Shown here one piece after another: positions 1-5,468 of a stretch of DNA of 14,287 nucleotides. The notes beneath the pieces were generated by a model. The model ran no database searches and was not told the DNA's origin. It saw only the letters and a list, made by a program, of their open reading frames with translations. Source of the stretch: an uncultured Collinsella sp. (GTDB lineage: Bacteria > Actinomycetota > Coriobacteriia > Coriobacteriales > Coriobacteriaceae); NCBI GenBank assembly GCA_958354105.1, contig CATWVA010000043.1, positions 1-14,287 on the forward strand, written 5' to 3'. A program made the position numbers and the translations under genes. The first letter of the stretch is position 1. Each line of letters starts with the position of its first letter.

Positions 1-57
1 GTGCCTGCTTTGTTTTGAGAAGTGGGCTTCGCGAACTTCTCAAAACAAAGCAGGCAC
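1..57. repeat. Long perfect hairpin 1 with conserved core
   Basis: A perfect 23-bp inverted repeat (arms 1-23 and 35-57) surrounds an 11-nt loop, GGGCTTCGCGA (24-34). The inner arm sequence TGAGAAGT (16-23) and the loop recur in reverse orientation in the hairpin at 177-259, while the outer arm sequence differs. The left arm starts at the first base of the window. The right side continues as CCCGGCCCCGGC, so the true stem may extend beyond the left edge. No T-tract follows on either strand, so a simple intrinsic terminator is not evident. It could belong to a dispersed repeat family; that is inference. Confidence 0.85.
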
Positions 58-69
58 CCCGGCCCCGGC

Positions 70-140
70 AATGTAATCTTGGCTGACCCTAGTTGGATGC
101 ACGATCCACAAGGCAGCAACAGCCAAGTCCCCATTACATT
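70..140. repeat. Bulged inverted repeat, possible structured RNA or MITE interior
   Basis: AATGTAAT followed directly by CTTGGCTG (70-85) is complementary to CAGCCAAG and ATTACATT on the right side (120-140), with a 5-nt bulge TCCCC on the right arm. The interior holds a smaller hairpin, TGGAT (94-98) with ATCCA (104-108), loop GCACG. An A-run follows at 141-146. No convincing open reading frame lies here. The element sits exactly between hairpins 1 and 2, so it may be the middle of one composite element or a structured transcript. I do not recognise it as a known RNA family. Confidence 0.55.
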
Positions 141-176
141 AAAAAATATCAGCGCCGCAGATCGAAACGGTCGAGA

Positions 177-259
177 GGGCCGCCTCCGGGCGGGTGCCTT
201 CCTCTGAGAAGTTCGCGAAGCCCACTTCTCAGAGGAAGGCACCCGCCCGGAGGCGGCCC
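177..259 (-). terminator. 36-bp perfect hairpin 2, downstream of xfp
   Basis: The arms 177-212 and 224-259 are perfectly complementary over 36 bp, with an 11-nt loop TCGCGAAGCCC (213-223) that is the exact reverse complement of the loop of hairpin 1. The hairpin begins 22 nt after the xfp stop codon, so it probably ends or protects the xfp transcript. No U-tract follows directly on the minus strand, only CCTCTCG and then an A/T stretch about 30 nt later. Termination is therefore inferred from position and stem strength rather than from a canonical signal. It may equally be a member of a repeat family. Confidence 0.6.
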
Positions 260-281
260 CAGCGCGAGACCGTCCCGGATG

Positions 282-2810
282 CTATTCGTTGTCGCCTGCG
301 GTCATTTGGGTTGCGGAGAGCGTGCCGTCGGCGGCAGTTGCAGCCGCAGCGTCGGGCCAGACCCAGTCAGTGAAGGCCGGGTGATCGAAGCCCTCGTCGC
401 ACGCGAACTCAAAGGCCTCGGTGCGGAATGCCTCCCACTCATCAATCTGCTCGGCAAACTTATTGGCGTCGACCATGCGCAGCATGTCAGCAGCCAAAGC
501 CCAGCGATCCATGTTGTTCAGGCGCAGCATATCAAACGGCGTGGTCGTGGAGCCCTTCTCCTCGTAGCCGTGAACGCGGAAGGCGTCGTGGCCGGGGCGG
601 TTCCAGATCAGGCGGCGAATCGTGCCGGCATAGGCGTGGAATGCAAAGAGCACGGGCTTCTCGCCGCAGCCGAACAGCTCAGCCCAGCGCTCGTCGCTTA
701 TAGCCTGGTCGTTCTCGCAGACGTTCTGGATCTTGAGCAGATCGACCACATTGACGAACCACACCTTAATGCCCAGCTCGCGCAGCATATCGGTTGCAGC
801 CAGAGCCTCGAGCGTCGGCACGTCGCCGCACGTAGCGACCACGACGTCAGCCTCGGCGAGCGAGTCGGCAGTCGATGCCCACTCCCAAGCCGCGACGCCC
901 TCGGCGAGCTCGGCGCAGGCCTCGTCAACCGTCTGGAAGGTCGGAGCGGGCTGCTTGCCGCAGAAGATGGCGTTGACGCAATCGGTGGACTGGTAGACAC
1001 GCTCGGCCACAGCAAGGGCCATGTTGGCGTCAGCCGGATAGTACGCATTCACGATATGCGTATCGTTGGCCTTGTTGAGCAGCAGGTCGATAAAGCCGGG
1101 GTCCTGATGAGAGAAGCCGTTGTGGTCCTGGCGCCAGACATGGCTCGACAGCAAAATGTTGAGTCCGCTGATGGGGGCACGCCACGGAATCTCGCGCTTG
1201 GTGGCCTCGAGCCACTTGCAGTGCTGGTTGACCATGGAATCGACCACGTGCACAAAGCTCTCGTAGGAGCTCCACACGCCGGAGCGTCCGGTGAGCACGT
1301 AAGCCTCGAGGAAGCCTTCGCACTGGTGCTCGGACAGCTGCTCGACGACCTTACCGGAGCCGGCCAGCAGCTCGTCGTTGGCCTCGTCCTCGTAGAAGCC
1401 GGCATCCCACTGCTTCTTGGTCACCTTGTAGGCGGCCTGCAGGCGGTTAGACGCGGTCTCGTCGGGACCAAAGATGCGGAAATCGTCCATGTTCTTGGCC
1501 AGAACGTCGGCAGTGTACTCACCAAAGACGCGAGCGGCCTCGGTGGAGCCCCAGCCATGGCCCTTCTCGGCGACGGGGATCTCGTGGGCGTGAATATCGG
1601 GGAGCTCGAGCTCGCGGCGCGCCTTGCCGCCGTTCGCGTTGGGATTGGCGCCAATGCGCAGCTCGCCGGTCGGCATAAAGGCCGTCACCTCGGGGCGCAC
1701 CTGGCCCTCGGGCGTAAAGAGCTCCTCGGGCTTGTAGGAGCGCAGCCACTCGCGCAGTACGCGGAAATGCTCGTGAGTGTCCTTGGCGCTCGCCAGCGGC
1801 ACCTGATGGGCGCGCCAGGAGTCCTCGGTCTTCTTGCCGTCGATGTGCTTGGGGCAGGTCCAACCCTTGGGAGTACGGAACACAATCATGGGGTAGGTCG
1901 GGCGGACCACGGTCTCGCCTGCGGCGGCCTGGGCCTGCGCGGTGGCCTTGATGTCGCAGATCTCGTCAAAGACCTGCTCAAACAGGGCGGCGAAACGCTC
2001 GTGGATGCTCGCGTGACTCTCGTCGTCAAAGCCGGCGACAAAGAAGTGCGGCTTGTAGCCCATGCCCTCAAAGAACTTGGTGAGCTCCTCGTCGGACACG
2101 CGGGCGAGGATGGTGGGGTTGGCGATCTTGTAACCGTTGAGGTGCAGGATTGGCAGGACGATGCCGTCGGTTGCCGGGTTCACAAGCTTGTTGGACTGCC
2201 AAGAGGTGGCAAGCGGACCGGTCTCGGACTCACCGTCGCCCACCACGGCCACGGCCAGCAGGCTCGGGTTGTCCATGACGGCACCGTAGGCGTGGCTGAG
2301 CGTGTAGCCAAGCTCGCCGCCCTCGTGGATGGAACCGGGCGTCTCGGGCGCAAAGTGGCTCGGGATGCCGCCGGGATAAGAGAACTGGCGGAAGAACTTC
2401 TGCAGGCCTGCCTCGTCATTGGTGATGTCGGGGCGAATCTCGCGGTAGGTGCCGTCGAGCAGCGACTGAGCAGTACCGGCGGGGCCACCGTGACCAGGGC
2501 CCATCAAGAAGATAGCATTCTGGTTGTGGTCGGCGATCAGACGATTGACGTGACCGAACAGGAAGTTGATGCCGGGCGTGGTGCCCCAGTGGCCAACCAG
2601 GCGGTGCTTAACGTCCGGACGACCGAAGTCGCGCACCTCACCGGTTTTCTCGTCGACAAAGTCGGGGCGCATTAGCGGGTTAGAGCGAAGGTAGATCTGA
2701 CCGACGGACAGATAGTTCGATGCGCGCCAATACAGGTCGACGCCCTCGAGCTCGGAAGCCGGCACCTCATGGCCCAGCTTTTGCCACGGCGTCCCCAGTG
2801 TTTTAGCCAT
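282..2810 (-). CDS. xfp: Xylulose-5-phosphate/fructose-6-phosphate phosphoketolase
   Basis: A cytosolic, thiamine-diphosphate-dependent enzyme of 842 aa. The family cleaves xylulose 5-phosphate or fructose 6-phosphate with inorganic phosphate to acetyl phosphate plus glyceraldehyde 3-phosphate or erythrose 4-phosphate; it is the key enzyme of the bifid shunt. Family signatures are clear: VGHWGTTPG (72-80), GPGHGGP (104-110), EGGELGY (163-169) and the ThDP/Mg site GDGE (191-194) inside GDGESETGP. The length is slightly above the usual 790-830 aa, with a short C-terminal tail. The start is supported by AAGGG about 8 nt upstream. The gene lies downstream of a LacI-type regulator on the same strand, and its promoter carries two operator-like palindromes. 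Substrate preference (single or dual) cannot be read from the sequence. Confidence 0.97.
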   Translation of the reverse strand: MAKTLGTPWQKLGHEVPASELEGVDLYWRASNYLSVGQIYLRSNPLMRPDFVDEKTGEVRDFGRPDVKHRLVGHWGTTPGINFLFGHVNRLIADHNQNAIFLMGPGHGGPAGTAQSLLDGTYREIRPDITNDEAGLQKFFRQFSYPGGIPSHFAPETPGSIHEGGELGYTLSHAYGAVMDNPSLLAVAVVGDGESETGPLATSWQSNKLVNPATDGIVLPILHLNGYKIANPTILARVSDEELTKFFEGMGYKPHFFVAGFDDESHASIHERFAALFEQVFDEICDIKATAQAQAAAGETVVRPTYPMIVFRTPKGWTCPKHIDGKKTEDSWRAHQVPLASAKDTHEHFRVLREWLRSYKPEELFTPEGQVRPEVTAFMPTGELRIGANPNANGGKARRELELPDIHAHEIPVAEKGHGWGSTEAARVFGEYTADVLAKNMDDFRIFGPDETASNRLQAAYKVTKKQWDAGFYEDEANDELLAGSGKVVEQLSEHQCEGFLEAYVLTGRSGVWSSYESFVHVVDSMVNQHCKWLEATKREIPWRAPISGLNILLSSHVWRQDHNGFSHQDPGFIDLLLNKANDTHIVNAYYPADANMALAVAERVYQSTDCVNAIFCGKQPAPTFQTVDEACAELAEGVAAWEWASTADSLAEADVVVATCGDVPTLEALAATDMLRELGIKVWFVNVVDLLKIQNVCENDQAISDERWAELFGCGEKPVLFAFHAYAGTIRRLIWNRPGHDAFRVHGYEEKGSTTTPFDMLRLNNMDRWALAADMLRMVDANKFAEQIDEWEAFRTEAFEFACDEGFDHPAFTDWVWPDAAAATAADGTLSATQMTAGDNE

Positions 2811-2868
2811 TGTTTATGTCCCTTCGCTGTGCGGTCACCCTCCAATACGGCAACCTTTCGTTGGGACC

Positions 2869-2874
2869 AGTATA
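2869..2874 (-). promoter_or_regulatory. Candidate -10 of the xfp promoter
   Basis: On the minus strand TATACT lies about 60 nt upstream of the xfp start codon. No good -35 hexamer is present at 16-18 bp spacing (it would read like CCATGA), so the promoter is either weak or needs an activator. The palindrome at 2880-2891 occupies the spacer between -10 and -35. A protein bound there would be expected to block RNA polymerase; this is inferred from position only. Confidence 0.45.
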
Positions 2875-2879
2875 TTTGC

Positions 2880-2891
2880 TAAAACGTTTTA
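2880..2891. promoter_or_regulatory. LacI-family operator 1 in the xfp promoter
   Basis: TAAAACGTTTTA is a perfect 12-bp palindrome with the central CG typical of LacI/GalR-family operators. It lies in the spacer upstream of the xfp -10 and is followed 21 bp away, centre to centre, by a second copy. The neighbouring lacI-type gene is the obvious candidate to bind it. The sequence shows the palindrome; the binding partner is inferred. Confidence 0.65.
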
Positions 2892-2900
2892 TCATGGTGA

Positions 2901-2912
2901 AAAAACGTTTTA
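2901..2912. promoter_or_regulatory. LacI-family operator 2 in the xfp promoter
   Basis: AAAAACGTTTTA matches operator 1 at 11 of 12 positions, and its inner 10 bases (2902-2911) are a perfect palindrome. The centre lies 21 bp from that of operator 1, about two helical turns, so two dimers could bind the same face of the DNA. It lies just upstream of the expected -35 region of xfp. Confidence 0.6.
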
Positions 2913-3014
2913 CCACCCTTATCAATCCCATCGATTAGCAAAACGCGACATTCACCTGCGGCGTTGATTGTCACAGGTGCTCCACATTCGGTCTCTGCAA
3001 ATTGGTAAACGTGT

Positions 3015-4043
3015 TTAGTTGTGTTTAGTAAGCTCGAGCACGCTGTCCTTAACGATAAGCTCCGGCTCCAGAACGACCTCTTCGGCACGCCTGCCGCCCC
3101 TACCGGCAAGACGCTTGGACATGCAGCCAAAAGCATGCTCCGCAAGGACACCAGGGTCCTGCTCAATGGCAGTCAGCGCCGGCTCAAAGAGAACGTCGGC
3201 CGCCGAGTTGTCATAGCTTACGACCGAGATATCGCCCGGGATGCTCTTCCCCATCTCGTGCAAGCGCTTAAGCAAACCGAGGGCAATGTTATCCGAGCTT
3301 GCGAACACGGCGGTGGCATCGGTTGCAAGCACCGCCTCCGAGGCCTCGTATGCGCTCGGAATGTAGTACTCGCTCTCAAACTCCAGGCGCGCGTCGATGG
3401 GCAGTCCCACCTCGCGCAGCGCGCGCTCGTAACCGGCGAGTCGTTTGCGGCCCGTATTGGAGCGACGCGCGTTAACCAGACAGGCGATGCGGCGATGACC
3501 CTGTTCAATCAGATACCGCGTAGCCATGTAGCCGCCCATCTCGTGGTCGAACATCACCTTGTCGCACTCGAGGCCCTCAATGGCGCGGTCGACCATCACG
3601 GCAGGAATGGGCAGATGGCTCACTTCCTCGCGCAGGGCGCGATCGTCGGAGAACTCGTCACCCACTACCAGAAAGACGCCGTCGACGCCGCGCGTCACCA
3701 GCTGGCGCAGCAGTTCCAAATCGTCATCGGCGCTTCCACCCGAGCTGGTAATAAAGAGCGCGTAACCGTCCTCGCGGCAGCGCTTTTCCAAACTGCCGGC
3801 GAGCGAGGCAAAAAAGCGGCTCTCGATATTGGGAACGATAAGGCCCAGTGTGCGCGACTCGCGCATGACCAGGCTGCGCGCGATCTGGTTAGGAACATAG
3901 TGGTTGCGCGCCGCAACCTCTTTGATGCGCTTGCGGTTTTCTTCCGAGATACGACAAGGCCGATTGTTGAGAACAAGCGAGACCGACGAGGGGGAAAGCC
4001 CCACCTCCTGGGCAATCTGCTTGAGAGTAACTTTGTTGCCCAT
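3015..4043 (-). CDS. LacI/GalR-family transcriptional regulator
   Basis: A 342-aa DNA-binding protein. Residues 5-26 form the LacI helix-turn-helix (VTLKQIAQEVGLSPSSVSLV), and residues 51-58 (PNQIARSL) form the hinge helix. The rest is a periplasmic-binding-protein-like effector domain starting at TLGLIVPN (65-72), with family features such as GVDGVFL and VFASSDNIALGLL. The reading frame is open further upstream, but ATG at 4043 is preferred. It gives the canonical family N-terminus and has AAGGAG 4 nt upstream. The gene is upstream of and codirectional with xfp, whose promoter has two central-CG palindromes, so it probably controls xfp in response to a sugar or sugar phosphate. The effector cannot be predicted. 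No strong terminator follows: only a 6-bp stem (2953-2958 with 2974-2979). Confidence 0.93.
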   Translation of the reverse strand: MGNKVTLKQIAQEVGLSPSSVSLVLNNRPCRISEENRKRIKEVAARNHYVPNQIARSLVMRESRTLGLIVPNIESRFFASLAGSLEKRCREDGYALFITSSGGSADDDLELLRQLVTRGVDGVFLVVGDEFSDDRALREEVSHLPIPAVMVDRAIEGLECDKVMFDHEMGGYMATRYLIEQGHRRIACLVNARRSNTGRKRLAGYERALREVGLPIDARLEFESEYYIPSAYEASEAVLATDATAVFASSDNIALGLLKRLHEMGKSIPGDISVVSYDNSAADVLFEPALTAIEQDPGVLAEHAFGCMSKRLAGRGGRRAEEVVLEPELIVKDSVLELTKHN

Positions 4044-4078
4044 CTCGCTCCTTCCGAGTATTCGCGCAATCTCTTGAA

Positions 4079-4084
4079 AGTATA
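4079..4084 (-). promoter_or_regulatory. Possible -10 of the lacI-type gene
   Basis: TATACT on the minus strand lies about 35 nt upstream of the preferred lacI start. There is no clear -35 at 17 bp. Further upstream the minus strand reads GGTAAAGTGTTTATC (4108-4122), which loosely resembles the xfp operator half-sites and could be a weak autoregulatory site. Weak evidence. Confidence 0.25.
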
Positions 4085-4152
4085 GCGACCGTCCCTCTAC
4101 CTCGTTGATAAACACTTTACCAATCCGGTGGACGGCTGTTTTATCGCCGCGA

Positions 4153-4218
4153 TTGGTGTAAAGCAACCTGACCCCTTTGCACTATGTGATGCATTGGGGT
4201 CAGGTTACTTTGCACCAA
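4153..4218. repeat. REP-like hairpin between lacI and murB
   Basis: A 23-bp inverted repeat (arms 4153-4175 and 4196-4218) has two mismatches, each of which becomes a G-U pair on one strand. The 20-nt centre carries a further small bulged stem (TGCAC with GTGATGCA). The arm end GGGGTCAGGTT followed by a TTTGCA-type sequence resembles, from memory, REP sequences associated with RAYT/IS200-like transposases; no transposase is present here. It lies in the divergent upstream region of lacI and murB, not after a gene, so it is unlikely to be a terminator. Confidence 0.7.
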
Positions 4219-4240
4219 ATCCATCCGGGTGGGGTATATT
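4210..4240 (+). promoter_or_regulatory. Candidate murB promoter
   Basis: TTGCAC (4210-4215) and TATATT (4235-4240) resemble -35 and -10 hexamers but are separated by 19 bp, slightly long. The -35 lies inside the right arm of the REP-like hairpin, so the repeat may have supplied part of the promoter. The start point would be near 4247, leaving about a 37-nt leader. Confidence 0.4.
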
Positions 4241-4283
4241 GCATTCGATTGATGAAAACGACCACCATAAGGCGGATATTCGT

Positions 4284-5246
4284 ATGCACGAGAATGACTT
4301 TTTTAACGAGGACCTGCTCTGCGCGCTCGCTGGCGTTGCCGGCGAGGACAACGTGCTCATGAGCGAGCCCATGCGCGAGCACACCACGTTTAAGATCGGC
4401 GGCCCGGCCGACGTCTTTGTCACGCCCGATACCGAGCAGGGCCTCGTCGCCACGCTCGATACCTGTTATCGCTGCGATTTGCCCCTCACCATCGTGGGCA
4501 ACGGCTCCGACTTGCTCGTCGGCGACAAGGGCATCCGCGGCGTCGTCGTAGCGCTGGGCGAGGGCCTCTCCGACATTACGGTCGACGGCACGCATGTCAC
4601 GGCGGCCGCCGGTGCGCTGCTTTCCGATGTCGCAGCCGCGGCAGCCGAGGCCAACCTTACCGGCATGGAGCCCATCTCGGGCATTCCCGGATCGGTCGGC
4701 GGCGCCTGTTACATGAACGCCGGAGCTTACGGCGCCTGCATGGCCGATGTGCTGGAGTCCGTGCGCGTCTACAAGCCCGCCCGTATGCTCGACGACGGCA
4801 CCCGCGGCAGCGGCAGCATCATCGAGTTCGATGTCGATGAGCTCAACCTGGGCTATCGCAAGAGCCGCATTGCCGACGACGGTTTCATCGTGCTTTCGGC
4901 CACTTTCAATCTCGCCCCGGGCAACGCCGCGATGATCAAGGCCGACATGGACGACTACCGCCAGCGCCGCGAGGACAAGCAGCCGCTCGACATGCCGAGT
5001 GCCGGCTCCACCTTCAAGCGCCCCGAGGGCTACTTTGCCGGCAAGCTCATCATGGACGCCGGTCTGCGAGGACACGCCATTGGCGGCGCGCAGGTGAGCG
5101 AAAAGCACTGCGGCTTCATCGTCAACGCCGACCACGCCACCGCCGCCGATGTCGACGAACTCATCCGCCACATCCAAACAACCGTCAAAGACCAATTCGA
5201 CGTGGACCTCGAACCCGAAGTCCACCGAGTCGGCGAATTCCTCTAA
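4284..5246 (+). CDS. murB: UDP-N-acetylenolpyruvoylglucosamine reductase
   Basis: A cytosolic FAD enzyme of 320 aa that reduces UDP-GlcNAc-enolpyruvate to UDP-MurNAc with NADPH, the second committed step of peptidoglycan precursor synthesis. The FAD domain shows TTFKIGGPAD (34-43), GNGSDLLV (72-79) and GIPGSVGGACYMNAGAYG (133-150). The catalytic region has YRKSR (191-195), SAGSTFKRP (239-247, with the proton-donor Ser242) and LEPEV (309-313, with a conserved Glu). Length and the compact C-terminus fit type II MurB. The frame is open upstream to 4128, but ATG 4284 is preferred because AAGGCGG lies 8 nt before it and the N-terminus fits the family. A terminator follows 5 nt after the stop. It is a single gene here, not in a mur cluster. 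Confidence 0.96.
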   Translation: MHENDFFNEDLLCALAGVAGEDNVLMSEPMREHTTFKIGGPADVFVTPDTEQGLVATLDTCYRCDLPLTIVGNGSDLLVGDKGIRGVVVALGEGLSDITVDGTHVTAAAGALLSDVAAAAAEANLTGMEPISGIPGSVGGACYMNAGAYGACMADVLESVRVYKPARMLDDGTRGSGSIIEFDVDELNLGYRKSRIADDGFIVLSATFNLAPGNAAMIKADMDDYRQRREDKQPLDMPSAGSTFKRPEGYFAGKLIMDAGLRGHAIGGAQVSEKHCGFIVNADHATAADVDELIRHIQTTVKDQFDVDLEPEVHRVGEFL

Positions 5247-5250
5247 AAAA

Positions 5251-5283
5251 GAAGGCCCCGAAAGGGGCCTTCACTTTCTTTTA
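5251..5283 (+). terminator. Intrinsic terminator of murB
   Basis: GAAGGCCCC and GGGGCCTTC form a 9-bp stem closed by a GAAA tetraloop (5260-5263), followed by ACTTTCTTTTA. It begins 4 nt after the murB stop codon. This is a canonical Rho-independent terminator on the plus strand. Confidence 0.9.
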
Positions 5284-5324
5284 TTCAGACAACCAATCCG
5301 GTGTGTAGCGCCCTGGACCCGAGA

Positions 5325-5460
5325 GGGCCGCGTGCCCGCCCGCAATATATTTGATTGATCGCGAGTTCCGCACGCAAAGAAGGCCACTTAATGTGGCCTT
5401 CGTCTTGCGCAGGACTGCCCGAGCAGGCAATCAAATATATTGCGGACGGGCACGCGGCCC
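5325..5460. repeat. 33-bp inverted repeat enclosing a small terminator
   Basis: The arms 5325-5357 and 5428-5460 match over 33 bp with one difference, which is a G-U pair in the minus-strand transcript. Each arm has a GC-rich outer half (GGGCCGCGTGCCCG) and an AT-rich inner half (CAATATATTTGATTG). The 70-nt centre carries a complete small terminator hairpin. The element begins 8 nt after the CHAP gene stop (minus strand) and separates two convergent genes. The 11 bases GAGAGGGCCGC at its left border (5321-5331) also occur at the border of hairpin 2 (173-183). It may be a repeat-family member or a nested terminator; the origin is not known. Confidence 0.8.
5374..5401 (-). terminator. Intrinsic terminator of the CHAP gene
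   Basis: GAAGGCCAC and GTGGCCTTC (5379-5387 and 5393-5401) form a 9-bp stem with a 5-nt loop. On the minus strand the stem is followed by a short TTTG run (5378-5375). It lies inside the larger 33-bp inverted repeat. On the plus strand it is followed by GTCTTGCG, a weaker signal, so it may also act as a backup for murB. Confidence 0.65.
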
Positions 5461-5468
5461 AACTTGCC

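Noticed and set aside
22..207. A 61-codon frame across the left non-coding region
   Set aside because: It is built from hairpin arms and the bulged repeat, lacks a ribosome binding site and has a low-complexity product.
1..259. A CRISPR array
   Set aside because: There are only two copies of the core, in opposite orientation and inside hairpins, with no regular spacers and no cas genes.
93..2675. An 860-codon open frame antisense to xfp
   Set aside because: It is exactly opposite a clear phosphoketolase, has no recognisable domain, runs through hairpin 2 and is explained by high-GC codon use keeping the reverse frame open.
2953..2979. An intrinsic terminator for the lacI-type gene
   Set aside because: The stem is only 6 bp with a 15-nt loop and no adjacent T-tract; too weak to list as a terminator.
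4044..4166. A 41-residue N-terminal extension of the LacI-type protein
   Set aside because: LacI proteins begin directly with the helix-turn-helix; ATG 4043 has AAGGAG upstream.
4128..4283. A 52-residue N-terminal extension of MurB
   Set aside because: It would be encoded by the REP-like hairpin and promoter region and has no family counterpart; ATG 4284 has a good ribosome binding site.
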